Numbered from the stretch's first letter, positions 17,620 to 26,668 are shown. The stretch is DNA of 64,000 nt from Vibrio owensii CAIM 1854 = LMG 25443 (GCF_000817815.1 NZ_JPRD01000015.1:248001-312000); one strand, 5' to 3'. Made by a program: numbers and translations. Notes: generated by a model from the letters alone, not told the origin.

Positions 17620-18214
17620 CTTTACTAGTCACTAGTCGATACAAGTTAACTTTGTCGATCACACTTTTAAGCTGCTTCTTCATGCCGGTTGTACCCATAC
17701 GGTTACGAATATCATACCAACGTCTATCTGTATGCTCCTGTATCGCCCCGTAAGCTAACCAACGTGCTCGTTTAAGTGTTTCTGCACTCTCAGGTACTTC
17801 TTGCTCAACTTCCCATGCAGCGAGTCTGAGAGCGCTTTCAAAGCACGCATAACGAACAGAGTTAAATATCTTCTCAGGTTTTTCCCAAGAGTAATTATTA
17901 GTCGTACAGAAGGACTCTCGCCATGGTGCATGGCCGTGTTCATTGATCCAACCGCCAAGACAATAGCCAATTTCAGATTTAGCTGAAGAAATGATCGGAC
18001 CAACATAGCCAATGACATCGTAATACTGCTGTATGCGCTTCAAGAGGAACTTGGCAGCACGCTCTCTATCAGTTACAGAATCCTTATGGAGAAACGATAA
18101 CGCCTGTCGAACGTACTGTTTGTCCAGTGGCGATAGTTCTGGATTCTTTCCAAGTGATAACCAATCCACATCTGGGTTCGAAGTGTTATAGCGTGTTTTA
18201 TCATTGATCTTCAT
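17585..18214 (-). CDS. Hypothetical protein (209 aa)
   Basis: ATG at 18214. Helical soluble protein rich in Trp and Tyr (VDWLSLGKNPELSPLDKQYV, later RWYDIRNRMGTTGMKKQL). No signal peptide, membrane segment or recognised domain. It is spaced 27 bp from the upstream gene and probably shares a transcript with 18694 and 18980. Confidence 0.65.
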   Translation of the reverse strand: MKINDKTRYNTSNPDVDWLSLGKNPELSPLDKQYVRQALSFLHKDSVTDRERAAKFLLKRIQQYYDVIGYVGPIISSAKSEIGYCLGGWINEHGHAPWRESFCTTNNYSWEKPEKIFNSVRYACFESALRLAAWEVEQEVPESAETLKRARWLAYGAIQEHTDRRWYDIRNRMGTTGMKKQLKSVIDKVNLYRLVTSKGEWLGHFEPIT

Positions 18215-18241
18215 AACTTTTACCAGTGTGATTAATGGTCA

Positions 18242-18694
18242 TCATAAGCAAAGCGAAATGACATTCTTGTCATAAACAATAGTTTCAAAGCACGCCCCTT
18301 CGTCGTAAATGACAACTAAACCATCATGCCCTTTTTGGGTAACAGCTAACTGTATTGTTTCATCAAACAATCCATCTTCACTGTCACGAACCAGTTTGAG
18401 AACGTCATCTTCAGTAAACAGCTTTCTCAAGAGGGGCAATGCCGCGCTATCGAAATCCATTGCCCAACCTTGTTCAAAACCGACACGAACAACCATTGGG
18501 TTAACCATGGCTACGTTTACTTTGAGAATGTGCTCAGGTACATCGCTCGCGTAGACCAATGCTGAATCGATATCCACACAGTAAAAACCAGAGCCAAAGC
18601 TACCTCTTTCACTGTAATAACAGTCAATGTTCGAGGTTTGAGGGACAGAAGAAAGCCCCTTATACAAAACGCAGTTGTTCATGCCAGTATTCAT
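18242..18694 (-). CDS. Possible ADP-ribosyltransferase-fold (PolyVal ART-like) protein (150 aa)
   Basis: Strong AAGGAG site before ATG 18694. The order of motifs recalls the small ART-like domains of PolyVal proteins in phages and plasmids: LYKGLSS near the start, GSFGSGFYCVDIDSALVYAS at about 31-50, a strand ILKVNVAMVNPMVV, then KGHDGLVVIYDEG and ETIVYDKNVI at the end. If real, it could modify a host or incoming protein with ADP-ribose. No catalytic residue can be fixed from this reading, so the call is tentative. Confidence 0.5.
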   Translation of the reverse strand: MNTGMNNCVLYKGLSSVPQTSNIDCYYSERGSFGSGFYCVDIDSALVYASDVPEHILKVNVAMVNPMVVRVGFEQGWAMDFDSAALPLLRKLFTEDDVLKLVRDSEDGLFDETIQLAVTQKGHDGLVVIYDEGACFETIVYDKNVISLCL

Positions 18695-18704
18695 GCCCTA
18701 CTCC

Positions 18705-18980
18705 TTAAGCAGTAAAGGCAGGTTTAACAAAACGGATCACCTCTCGTAGTTTGTTGTTATCACTAACCCAGTGAGGTAACTCTTCTTTCATTTCTGGAGA
18801 AAGACCTGGTGCGTCTTTAAAGACCAATTCATTTTTGGGAGAAACAGCCCATACGATTACCGGTTTTTGCTCAGAATCGTTAAGAACAGTAAACGAAAGC
18901 GTGTTGTTTTTTGCATCTTCAACCAACTTAATGTTGTTCAGTTGAGCCAGCTTGCGAGTGATGTTTGAGACTTTTAACAT
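18705..18980 (-). CDS. Hypothetical protein (91 aa)
   Basis: ATG at 18980, GAGG about 13 bases upstream. Short basic protein (MLKVSNITRKLAQLNNIKLV) with a beta-rich centre. No family is recognised. First gene of the transcript from 19029-19061; it precedes the ART-like gene by 10 bp. Confidence 0.65.
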   Translation of the reverse strand: MLKVSNITRKLAQLNNIKLVEDAKNNTLSFTVLNDSEQKPVIVWAVSPKNELVFKDAPGLSPEMKEELPHWVSDNNKLREVIRFVKPAFTA

Positions 18981-19028
18981 TATTTAAATTTAACCTCGTG
19001 GTTTTCGTTAATGGAAACAACAAGGTCA

Positions 19029-19061
19029 TAATATTACTGACCACATCACATTCAATTGATC
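19029..19061 (-). promoter_or_regulatory. GATC-type promoter for 18980 and downstream genes
   Basis: Minus strand: GATC abutting AATTGA, 17-bp spacer, ATATTA (weak -10). Confidence 0.5.
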
Positions 19062-19086
19062 TTGTGGCTAGGATGGATGGCGATGA

Positions 19087-19593
19087 TCACCATCCATTAA
19101 GGATTAGATAGTTGGACTCAAAATCGAATGTCTTAAGGATGTAAAGAAGGTTAAATACGGCGTATTCCATGTCATCAGAACGGGACATTTCACCGTCGCC
19201 CGGTTCATCGATTCTTACAGGATTACTCCACCGACAATCCCAAACCTTTGAACGCTGAGTAACATAACCAACCATTTCAAGGTGGTCATCACGTTCGACC
19301 ATTTCAGCATAAAACTTAGTAACTCGATCCCGATAGGCTTCAATGAGCTTCACAAGGCCTGCCCGGGACAAGATAGAAAATTCATGGCCTTCTGCCGCAG
19401 AAAGGTCAAAGGGATAGAATGGGGTTACATCTTCATCAACGTTACAGGCCAGATCGCCCATGCAATACAGCTCTGAATGTTCTGGTGGAGCGAAAACAAA
19501 CTCCATCATTCCATCACAATCCGAATAGCTTTTATCAGCATAAGTAACCTTTGCTGATTTAGGAATTGTCCCTAGCCTGTAACGATAACCCAT
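19087..19593 (-). CDS. Hypothetical protein (168 aa)
   Basis: AGGTAGG precedes ATG 19593. Soluble, acidic protein (MGYRYRLGTIPKSAKVTYAD) with three scattered cysteines (SDCDG, YCMGDLACN). No recognised family. It begins 16 bp after the gene ending at 19609, so they probably form one operon. Confidence 0.65.
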   Translation of the reverse strand: MGYRYRLGTIPKSAKVTYADKSYSDCDGMMEFVFAPPEHSELYCMGDLACNVDEDVTPFYPFDLSAAEGHEFSILSRAGLVKLIEAYRDRVTKFYAEMVERDDHLEMVGYVTQRSKVWDCRWSNPVRIDEPGDGEMSRSDDMEYAVFNLLYILKTFDFESNYLILNGW

Positions 19594-19608
19594 TCTTACC
19601 TACCTTAA

Positions 19609-20547
19609 TTATACCGTTTGTGCGGCAACCATTTTTTCGAAATCAACTGGGTAGATTTCAACATTAGAACGCAAAAACGTCTGTAGTAACGGCTTACATT
19701 CATCCTGCTTTAAGTCCCAAAGTTCACGCTTGATGCGGGCACATTCATTATTCGAGTTCAAAGCAGCACGCTCTAAATCCGGCATAAAGGATTTTACTCT
19801 GCAAATAGCGGTACTGATCTGATCGCCTGTTTTGGACAGATTGAATAGGGATATAATACTGCCGAAGTCAAATGAGTCATTCATTCCCATGAAATCCATG
19901 CCAAGGTCGATGAATTCAAGAGTGGTCGAGTGCTCAAGATCCTGAACTAAATCACGGTGTTCACCCAATGCTCGGGCAAAAGACCTGATAGCTCGTTTAG
20001 CATCATCAACCTCTTCTTCTACTTCACTGTTTTCCATAGTTGAAAGCATGGAAATAGCGCTACTATTTGTGACCAGATCAAGCATTTCCATTGTTTCTGC
20101 TGAATCAACAGCATCTTCCGCTTCATCAAGCTCACGTAAAACATCATTCCCCGAATCAACAAGGCGTTGGTTACTTTGGTGAATTCGTTCAGCATCATTT
20201 AGTTGGCATTGAAGTCGTCTGATCATATCCAACTCAGAACTTTGGGTTAACACCTGGCTAATATGCTTGTTAACTAATTGGCTTTTAATGCGAGTTCGGT
20301 CACGACTGAAGCCATTTATCGTTGAACGAATAGAGCTTTGTTCTTTTTCAATAGCACCTACAGCTTGTTTAAAAGAACGGTACGTTTTGATTTTGTTCCA
20401 CAACCCAAGTCGAGAACGAGCTTCTTTCAACTCGTCAATTTCTACTTTCTTTGCAAAGACCTTATCATTATGTTCATGCACCTGAGATGATAGATGCTCG
20501 TCGCTAGCCTTATAATGCTCAATATCTTCTTGTAAATTATGACTCAC
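19609..20547 (-). CDS. Long coiled-coil protein (312 aa)
   Basis: GTG start at 20547 with CGGAG upstream. Residues 1-150 and 250-300 show heptad patterns (for example RRLQCQLNDAERIHQSNQ), with an intervening acidic region. No ATPase or DNA-binding motif was found. It may be structural or scaffold-like. It lies between two small genes on the same strand. Confidence 0.7.
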   Translation of the reverse strand: MSHNLQEDIEHYKASDEHLSSQVHEHNDKVFAKKVEIDELKEARSRLGLWNKIKTYRSFKQAVGAIEKEQSSIRSTINGFSRDRTRIKSQLVNKHISQVLTQSSELDMIRRLQCQLNDAERIHQSNQRLVDSGNDVLRELDEAEDAVDSAETMEMLDLVTNSSAISMLSTMENSEVEEEVDDAKRAIRSFARALGEHRDLVQDLEHSTTLEFIDLGMDFMGMNDSFDFGSIISLFNLSKTGDQISTAICRVKSFMPDLERAALNSNNECARIKRELWDLKQDECKPLLQTFLRSNVEIYPVDFEKMVAAQTV

Positions 20548-20616
20548 GAAATACTCCGTAACGTATTAGAATTTGGATGATTCATTCTATTTTCCACCGC
20601 CAAACTCCTACCTGAA

Positions 20617-20841
20617 CTAATTGTTTGAGTCAGATACAAGAAGCGGAACACTAACCAAAATCTCATCGTCTTTATCGAAGCCGGCTATATGTGATGGGCA
20701 GTTGCAGCATAACCATGTTTCTGTATAAGCAACGCCTTTATAGGAAGACGCAATTGAGTGAGCTTCTTCGATTAAAGCGGGATTGGTATCTTTAAAACGT
20801 TCAGACTCAGCAAGACTATTGAACGTTATGTACTTTTTCAC
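20617..20841 (-). CDS. Small hypothetical protein with CCNC motif (74 aa)
   Basis: Starts MKKYITFNSLAESERFK at 20841. Three close cysteines (WLCCNCPSHIAGF) near residue 45 could bind a metal. No recognised domain; it ends about 70 bp before the coiled-coil gene on the same strand. Confidence 0.6.
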   Translation of the reverse strand: MKKYITFNSLAESERFKDTNPALIEEAHSIASSYKGVAYTETWLCCNCPSHIAGFDKDDEILVSVPLLVSDSNN

Positions 20842-20888
20842 AAGGTTAACCCCTATTAAAACATAAAACTTAAACTGGGATATCAGGC

Positions 20889-21019
20889 TTAAATAACTGT
20901 ATAAGTAGCGTTTATACTTTTTTCAACCTCTGTAGGCTCTACTTCAGGTTGATCCAGTTCTATAACTTGCTTTACACCACCAATACCGTGATGGCTTTCC
21001 TGAGTTACTGTTTCTCTGC
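20889..21019 (-). other. Open extension in the -1 frame after the gene ending at 21005
   Basis: Downstream of the TAA at 21005 the -1 frame stays open for about 40 codons with protein-like composition (ending EVEKSINATYTVI and TAA at 20889) but has no start codon or ribosome site of its own. Either the gene is frameshifted or a frameshift produces a longer form. Confidence 0.35.
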
Positions 21020-21268
21020 ACGTTCTATGGAAACTTTGCCAAGGCTACAATTGAATTCCAAATCGACGCCTTGATGAGTCGCAATCGCACACATCATTCG
21101 TGCCATGCATCCCAATGTCTCTTCGGTTCCAAGCGATACTAAAGCTTGGGCGATCTGATCACAGAACTCACGATTTTCTTTAGGTTCTTCCACATGTGGG
21201 GATGGCGGGCTTTCTCTATAAACTGAAAGCTTGTTACTTAGGACTGGCTCTGAGTCATTATGCCACAT
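21005..21268 (-). CDS. Hypothetical protein, possibly frameshifted at its end (87 aa)
   Basis: The ATG at 21268 with AGAGGA upstream is preferred over 21388, whose extension overlaps the promoter at 21315-21347. Soluble helical protein with a run of MARMMCAIATHQGVDLEF. Its stop is followed by a coding-like extension in the -1 frame (20889-21019). Confidence 0.6.
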   Translation of the reverse strand: MWHNDSEPVLSNKLSVYRESPPSPHVEEPKENREFCDQIAQALVSLGTEETLGCMARMMCAIATHQGVDLEFNCSLGKVSIERAEKQ

Positions 21269-21314
21269 GACGTTCCTCTGCATTAATGAATAAGAAAGAA
21301 AAAAACATGATGCT

Positions 21315-21347
21315 ATTTTAGAACAAAGCATCATATTCAAGTTGATC
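21315..21347 (-). promoter_or_regulatory. GATC-type promoter for the gene at 21268
   Basis: Minus strand: GATC abutting AACTTG, 17-bp spacer, TAAAAT. Confidence 0.7.
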
Positions 21348-21363
21348 GAAATACACTTAGGAA

Positions 21364-21720
21364 CTAACCCAAAGTGCGTGCTGTCCAACGACGGGTCGTT
21401 TCATCATAGTCAGAGAGAAAGATATCCCAATTCCTGATGCAGTCTTCCAAAGTCTTGTAGCATCGAGAAAAACCCTCATACATTTTTTCTGGGTGCATCA
21501 TAAACCAAACGCTATGATTCTTATCAAACTCGATCACAACCTCATCACACATCGGGGTACATTTTGCCTGTACTTTGTGGCCTAAAACATCAAAGCGTGG
21601 GAATTTGGGCATAGCATTGATGCGATCCATGATCAAAAAAGCAGTAGGACGCAACGGCTTCTCTGCCGCAATGCGTTGAGAGATTACACGGCTAGCGCGA
21701 TTGTGAGCAGCAATACCCAT
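21364..21720 (-). CDS. Hypothetical protein (118 aa)
   Basis: GGAG precedes ATG 21720. Begins MGIAAHNRASRVISQRIAAE; basic N-terminus, aromatic-rich C-terminus (VWFMMHPEKMYEGFSRC). No recognised domain. It lies 47 bp after the gene ending at 21768 on the same strand. Confidence 0.65.
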   Translation of the reverse strand: MGIAAHNRASRVISQRIAAEKPLRPTAFLIMDRINAMPKFPRFDVLGHKVQAKCTPMCDEVVIEFDKNHSVWFMMHPEKMYEGFSRCYKTLEDCIRNWDIFLSDYDETTRRWTARTLG

Positions 21721-21767
21721 AAAATGTACTCCAAGTGGTTAAATAGTTTAAGCCACGAACAGAGCTA

Positions 21768-21992
21768 TTACAGCTCGTTCATAATATATAACAGTTCGTC
21801 TGCACAACCTGTGTATGTCCAAGAGCTGGCAATAAGCTTATCTTCGACAAACAGACCTATTGAATTCATTGGTACTGTATCTTCGCTTTGAACTTCTCCT
21901 GTAGGCTTGATTTCAACGTTTGCTTCACCTTCAAGCAGTTTGTCTGCCATTTCTGGAGTGATTAGAGATATTGGTGTGATAGTTTGCGGCAT
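21768..21992 (-). CDS. Small hypothetical protein (74 aa)
   Basis: AGGA precedes ATG 21992. Short acidic protein (MPQTITPISLITPEMADKLL) of unknown family, first gene of the 22034-22066 transcript. Confidence 0.65.
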   Translation of the reverse strand: MPQTITPISLITPEMADKLLEGEANVEIKPTGEVQSEDTVPMNSIGLFVEDKLIASSWTYTGCADELLYIMNEL

Positions 21993-22033
21993 AGCATTGT
22001 CCTCGAATACAAATGCGTTTAATGTATGAGCTC

Positions 22034-22066
22034 ATTGTCTTCAATACCGAATTTAAGCAAATGATC
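22034..22066 (-). promoter_or_regulatory. GATC-type promoter for 21992 and 21720
   Basis: Minus strand: GATC abutting ATTTGC, 17-bp spacer, GACAAT. Its GATC element (TGATCATATTACA read on the plus strand) is close to the consensus. Confidence 0.65.
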
Positions 22067-22182
22067 ATATTACATTTTCTCAAAATCACTGATGCTGATC
22101 ATGAAGACACTTTCGAAAGCAATCGTTCTGCCCAGCGCCAATTCGAATAAAGCTGATCTAACCAATATATTAAGGAACACAT

Positions 22183-22422
22183 ATGCAAAATCAGGAAGTA
22201 TTGACAGTAAAACCTAAGAAATGGATAGAAGCCTGCACAAAAGACCTTCATCATTTAAGTGAATCATCTGCGGCTACATTGCTTGGTAATTGCTCTTGCG
22301 TCATCCACTTAAAGGATGACAACGCTAGAAAAGGAAAGGAGACCGGGTTCAATAATTCAGTTCTAAGCAAGCCAGGGGCTGGCATGTCATTTAGCTATCA
22401 ACAAGACCAGATTGATGGCTAA
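22183..22422 (+). CDS. Small hypothetical protein (79 aa)
   Basis: AAGGA precedes ATG 22183, and a strong terminator follows at 22444. Hydrophilic product (MQNQEVLTVKPKKWIEACTK) with no recognised domain. It is the only rightward gene in a long leftward region. Confidence 0.6.
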   Translation: MQNQEVLTVKPKKWIEACTKDLHHLSESSAATLLGNCSCVIHLKDDNARKGKETGFNNSVLSKPGAGMSFSYQQDQIDG

Positions 22423-22443
22423 TCCAACTTGATGCCCAAACAA

Positions 22444-22467
22444 AAGCCCCGCGATTGAGCGGGGCTT
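22444..22467. terminator. Rho-independent terminator between convergent genes
   Basis: Perfect 9-bp stem (AAGCCCCGC/GCGGGGCTT), 6-nt loop, T-rich tail. Confidence 0.85.
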
Positions 22468-22500
22468 TCTTATGTGCTGAGCGAAATTTAATCAGGTGGC

Positions 22501-23031
22501 TTAGTTTGCAGGTTTCTTAAAAATGGATACTGAGACTTCTTTATCAACTAACTGAACACCCTCACCTTTAGGCTTGGGAGGTTCAGGGGTTTTCATCTGC
22601 TCTCCCCATGACATATACGTAAAGACTTTTTCAAATTTCAACGTTACCGGCTTTACATCGTCTTCGCCTTCATCTTCACTTACAATCTTATCTGCGAGTT
22701 TGTAAGTGACGTTTACATCTACTGTAACCGGCTTAGACTTAAATCCTGTCGAGAAAATCTTGATTTCACTTGGACAATTTTCAAGTTCAGAATCGTTACA
22801 GTTATTAAATTTCACCCCGTAAGGGATCTTATCGAAGTTCACTACAATTTCTTGGTGGCCGTACTTGTAGCCAGCATCGAAAATGTTGATTGTAGTTGAG
22901 CCGATCGCAGTCGATGGATCACCAAGTAGAACCTGACGTTTTACGAATGGACTATCGTCAACTGATTTAGCGCAACCCATTAATAGCACTGATGCTACAA
23001 ACGCCGAACCTACCTTTAAACTATTTTTCAT
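22501..23031 (-). CDS. Lipoprotein, unknown function (176 aa)
   Basis: The signal MKNSLKVGSAFVASVLLMGC ends in a lipobox cysteine. The mature protein is beta-rich with one Cys pair (NNCNDSELENCPS) and a proline-rich C-terminus (KTPEPPKPKGEG). AGGAAA precedes the ATG. It may sit in the outer membrane; no family is recognised. Confidence 0.75.
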   Translation of the reverse strand: MKNSLKVGSAFVASVLLMGCAKSVDDSPFVKRQVLLGDPSTAIGSTTINIFDAGYKYGHQEIVVNFDKIPYGVKFNNCNDSELENCPSEIKIFSTGFKSKPVTVDVNVTYKLADKIVSEDEGEDDVKPVTLKFEKVFTYMSWGEQMKTPEPPKPKGEGVQLVDKEVSVSIFKKPAN

Positions 23032-23050
23032 GTTGTTTCCTTTATAGAGT

Positions 23051-23078
23051 GCTCATCTGATCGCGAAATCAGATGAGC
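23051..23078 (-). terminator. Hairpin between 23089 and 23031
   Basis: 11-bp stem (GCTCATCTGAT/ATCAGATGAGC) with 6-nt loop just after the stop at 23089; no clear U-run, so it could be an attenuator. Confidence 0.5.
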
Positions 23079-23088
23079 GCTGGTGGAA

Positions 23089-23967
23089 TTAACTATTTAA
23101 TTCTGCCCAATTACCGTTGCTAGCGAGCTCGCCCAAATCTGCCTCATAGACATCATGGAATTGCTTGATAGTATTGATTTCATGCGCGTTTACCGGGTTA
23201 CAATTGTAATAATCATAACGAGGATAACCACAAGATTTTGCCGCCCCATTAGTGTCCCACTCTAGGTTGCTTTCTCCGCTCTCAAGTGCAATCGCAAAAT
23301 CTTGGGCGATATCGGCGTTCTCAGCAGCTATAAGGCTTAAAGCTATCGAACTATCCTCACAAATAACAACTCTGGTTTTAACTAAAAAATACTCATGCTC
23401 AGTGTTATCTGGTTTGTTTAACGAATTGCTGAGAACCTTGAGTAAACCCTGGTCAAATTCTGCCATAGCAGGCGTATCATCAAACAAGTAACCGTCATCA
23501 CAATACTCGCGTTTCAAAATGGACTCTGCCATTGCACTAGCTTCATTAAGTATTGCTTGGTGTAACAACTCGCTCACTTGAGATTTGGATTTTTCAGAAT
23601 TAAGCCAAATGACCTCAACATTTTCATCGGTTATGATCCAGGAGTCACAATCACGAGTTTCAGTGAACGTCAGAATGATTTTGAATAGTTCGTCTAACGT
23701 AAAATTGATTGTGTAAACGTCATTACCACAAACGTTGTTGTCAGGGTCATTAATGCCTGATACGACAAGCGTACCATCGTTAATCTGTTTTACAAGAAGA
23801 TTGTAAACGTCAGGAGATGACTTCGATATTTGACCTATTGCATCGATTAAACTGTCTTTGTTGCGTTGGTTTATTGAATCGGAAAGATTCCAAGCTATTG
23901 CATTGGTAAGGCATGTTTGAACACCTTTAAGCTGGCTAGAGAGTTGGTATAAGTCGTTATCCATCAT
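23089..23967 (-). CDS. Hypothetical acidic protein (292 aa)
   Basis: The ATG at 23967 (MMDNDLYQLSSQLKGV) is preferred over 24105 because the upstream extension is not protein-like; its ribosome site (GAGATA) is only fair. Acidic soluble protein with several cysteines (NNVCGNDV, EYCDDGYLFDD, KSCGYPRYDYYNC). No recognised domain. Confidence 0.65.
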   Translation of the reverse strand: MMDNDLYQLSSQLKGVQTCLTNAIAWNLSDSINQRNKDSLIDAIGQISKSSPDVYNLLVKQINDGTLVVSGINDPDNNVCGNDVYTINFTLDELFKIILTFTETRDCDSWIITDENVEVIWLNSEKSKSQVSELLHQAILNEASAMAESILKREYCDDGYLFDDTPAMAEFDQGLLKVLSNSLNKPDNTEHEYFLVKTRVVICEDSSIALSLIAAENADIAQDFAIALESGESNLEWDTNGAAKSCGYPRYDYYNCNPVNAHEINTIKQFHDVYEADLGELASNGNWAELNS

Positions 23968-24428
23968 AATTATCTCACTTTGATTCTTGGTTACGTATTG
24001 ACAAGTGCACTTGCGCTGCATCTTCCATATCAAAAAAGTGGTTAACATTGTTAGACCGCATTTCTGATAGAAACTAGTGACAACCGAGATTAGTTCTATT
24101 AGCAAGTATCAAGTGCAAGGTTATGATATCGCTCAGCTCATTAAGACAAGCGATCAGATTAAAGGTATGGTGATGAAGCGTAAGCAAGGTGGATTTTGAC
24201 CAGCCATATACAAGTCTATGTTTGGTCAACTTTGATCTGGATATTCCGACAAGGCCGGTTGATGATTAGTCCATATTCATTCTGGATTGAATACAGCAAG
24301 CGCGTCACAGAAAGTAAATGTCCGCAATATCCTAATTGGATTTTCGTATTTTACCTTTGATCTTGCTAACTAGTTGCTGTGGGTAAGGTGAACGTTAACC
24401 GGCAAAATTGTCTATGAGCCCATTAAAC
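23968..24428. other. Intergenic region with a possible gene remnant
   Basis: No convincing gene. A rightward frame of 40 codons from GTG 24077 to TGA 24199 (ends KGMVMKRKQGGF) looks coding-like but has no ribosome site; it could be a fragment of an older gene. No promoter of the plasmid-wide type was found here. Confidence 0.3.
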
Positions 24429-24959
24429 CTATGCTACTTTCTTTGTGGGATTGACAATTGCGTCGTGAACAAACGCAATGACCTCTTCAGGTTTAGAATC
24501 ATCAAAATGTTGCACGAAGTAAACTGAATCATTCGATTTTACGATCCAAGAGCAACTTTGGTCAGGTTGCTTGTTACAAGCTTTGAAAGCATACCCAGTC
24601 TCGCAGGGCATCTGTTCGAAACGTAACTCTTGCTGCAATGCAACCGCTTTAGGTAAATCAATCTCCTCCAGTGAGGTTTTGAAAATACTAGAGTAGTAAC
24701 TTTCGATACCTCTTTGGTACTCTCGCGCATCCACAAACTTAATATCCTTTGCTTCGATCTTCATCGTATCGGAACACCACGTCATAAAGTCATCGATGGA
24801 TACTTCACTAGGGAGTTGAACATCGTCTAAAACGATACGTTCTAAGCCATTATCTAAAAAAGTATAGCCAATAGCTGTATTTGGTGTAAGAGCGGCTAAG
24901 TTGTTAATAATAATAACTCTAGCCATTGTGGGCAAATTTGCGCCGGTCATAAAATCCAT
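24429..24959 (-). CDS. Hypothetical protein (176 aa)
   Basis: ATG at 24959 with AGGTGA upstream. Soluble mixed protein beginning MDFMTGANLPTMARVIIINN. Cysteines at MPCETGYAFKACNK and QSCSW. No recognised family. It stands alone behind a very good GATC-type promoter. Confidence 0.65.
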   Translation of the reverse strand: MDFMTGANLPTMARVIIINNLAALTPNTAIGYTFLDNGLERIVLDDVQLPSEVSIDDFMTWCSDTMKIEAKDIKFVDAREYQRGIESYYSSIFKTSLEEIDLPKAVALQQELRFEQMPCETGYAFKACNKQPDQSCSWIVKSNDSVYFVQHFDDSKPEEVIAFVHDAIVNPTKKVA

Positions 24960-24999
24960 AAAATCACCTGTCTTCGGTTCTGCCAGTAAACTGAAGGCT

Positions 25000-25032
25000 A
25001 GTTTATTACCGACTAAAGTAAGACAGGTGATC
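25000..25032 (-). promoter_or_regulatory. GATC-type promoter for the gene at 24959
   Basis: Minus strand: GATC abutting ACCTGT, 17-bp spacer, TAAACT. The element reads TGATCTAATTACA on the plus strand, the exact consensus. Confidence 0.7.
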
Positions 25033-25053
25033 TAATTACAATGGCAAGAAAGT

Positions 25054-25977
25054 CTATTTTGTTGCAATAATGGTCTTTCCTTCAGCCAAATAAGGATAGA
25101 CCTCCTGCCGACGCTTAACAAACGTACTAGAAATGTCAGCGAGCGTTAGCATTGAATACTCACCGTCTTTGATTAGGGTGATATCGATACCATCATTCCG
25201 ATGCCAAACCCATTCCTTTCCACGCATAGCTTCAACACCATAGTTTGGCTCCTCTTTGCCAAATTGGTTCCGCATCTCATAAAGAACATCATTCACATCA
25301 ACTTGAGCAATGTAGAACCTTATATTTAGTAAGTTACCTGTCTCGGAATAATCGGTATAAATACGCTTGGAAAAGAGTAACTCTTCACTGCCATCGAAGG
25401 TATCTGTCATATCACTCGATGACAATTTAATTGCTCCACCCGAGACTAACAGTTTTTCAAGTGACTGCCGTGTAAAGCAGGTGAATTCGCTACCAAATAA
25501 TGATGTTGGCCGATTCTCTAATGATGCAGTAGCCGGCTTGCGCGAATGAGGTTGATTACAAAATGATCTTGTCTTTGCTCTGGAGATGACACGGCTTAAG
25601 TCGTTGTTAACTGATTTTATATGGCTGTAGTACTCAACAGCTAGATCTACGTCCTGCATTAAACCTATACCATACTCATAGTGCAGTCCCGCTTGATACA
25701 GCGCATCTTCATTGCCTCTGGAGGCCGAAAGTTTAATCCAATCGAAGAAAAGCTTGAAATTGGGCTCAGACATATAGCCTTCAAGTGTATAGGCGAAATG
25801 CAAAGCTGTATCTCCAGACCTGTCTTTAACAGCCATCTCTTTCATTTCAATCAACTGCTGAGCAATATCGTTTGCCTTACCACTGTGGTCTACTGCCACC
25901 GATCCATATGAGACCAAAGGTGTAGAAAATAGACAGGCTACACCAATACTGATTGATAGTCTTTTAAGTAAATTCAT
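25054..25977 (-). CDS. Exported Sel1-repeat protein (307 aa)
   Basis: ATG at 25977 (GGAT upstream) gives a clean signal peptide MNLLKRLSISIGVACLFSTP. Residues 60-120 carry a Sel1-like repeat (LSASRGNEDALYQAGLHYEY, then GLMQDVDLAVEYY), a TPR-like helical hairpin used for protein contacts. The C-terminal half is a separate beta-rich domain without a name. It would act in the periplasm. Start chosen over 25989. Confidence 0.75.
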   Translation of the reverse strand: MNLLKRLSISIGVACLFSTPLVSYGSVAVDHSGKANDIAQQLIEMKEMAVKDRSGDTALHFAYTLEGYMSEPNFKLFFDWIKLSASRGNEDALYQAGLHYEYGIGLMQDVDLAVEYYSHIKSVNNDLSRVISRAKTRSFCNQPHSRKPATASLENRPTSLFGSEFTCFTRQSLEKLLVSGGAIKLSSSDMTDTFDGSEELLFSKRIYTDYSETGNLLNIRFYIAQVDVNDVLYEMRNQFGKEEPNYGVEAMRGKEWVWHRNDGIDITLIKDGEYSMLTLADISSTFVKRRQEVYPYLAEGKTIIATK

Positions 25978-25999
25978 GTCGATATCCATTTGTTACAAC

Positions 26000-26458
26000 C
26001 CAAAACGCTACAACTTAAAAGCTGAGTGGGAAGCGGGAGTTACTGAAGGTAGATGAACAAAGGGTTCTGAGGCGTATTCTAAAGTAAAACTGAACAAGAA
26101 TCATGGGAGAACTCAATGTTTTTACCTTAGATGTATAAGTATTTGTCTCAATGATAATAATGTAATTAAAAACACCTCTAATGGAACGGCGTACTTTAGG
26201 ATTTCAACAGTATTAAGGGCTCGCAACGCATTCACCACCTGTATAGATAAACAACATTAGAACCAATAGTAAACTCTCTGATTTAATGTGTGCTTAGAAG
26301 CCTGAAGCTGGACTTCCTTCTGATCACATTAAACTTCACCTTGGGATTGAAGGTATTTACCTACAATGGGCTCACATATAGATTCATTTGAATTAGAAAT
26401 GAAGAGACGATTTAGAGTAGCAAAGCGCTTTGTGTATAGTCATAACCAAGGGTAATCG
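26000..26458. other. Intergenic region
   Basis: No credible gene upstream of 26459 apart from a 29-codon frame (26365-26454) lacking a ribosome site. Holds one GATC-type rightward promoter (26322-26367). Confidence 0.4.
26322..26367 (+). promoter_or_regulatory. GATC-type promoter for the gene at 26459
   Basis: Plus strand: GATC, 13 bp, CCTTGG, 17-bp spacer, TACAAT. Confidence 0.6.
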
Positions 26459-26668
26459 ATGTTAAATTTCATTGGTGAGTTAATCAGTAAAGATTTCCAA
26501 GCGTACTTAGAGATAGGCTTGATTACAGGTATTATAGTTGTAGTTTTGGGAAAGGCGTTTGGATGCCAGATAAGATCGAGAGAAAGTGCTATAGGTTTCC
26601 TTATAATGGTCAGCTACTCGCTTTCATGCCACGTTTTTACTTCTCTGATTTTCGGGCGACCGCTTTAA
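26459..26668 (+). CDS. Small two-helix membrane protein (69 aa)
   Basis: Two hydrophobic stretches (IGLITGIIVVVLGKAFGC and SAIGFLIMVSYSLSCHVF) fill most of the protein, so it should be an inner-membrane protein. The ribosome site is weak (AAGGG). No family is recognised; small size keeps confidence moderate. Confidence 0.5.
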   Translation: MLNFIGELISKDFQAYLEIGLITGIIVVVLGKAFGCQIRSRESAIGFLIMVSYSLSCHVFTSLIFGRPL

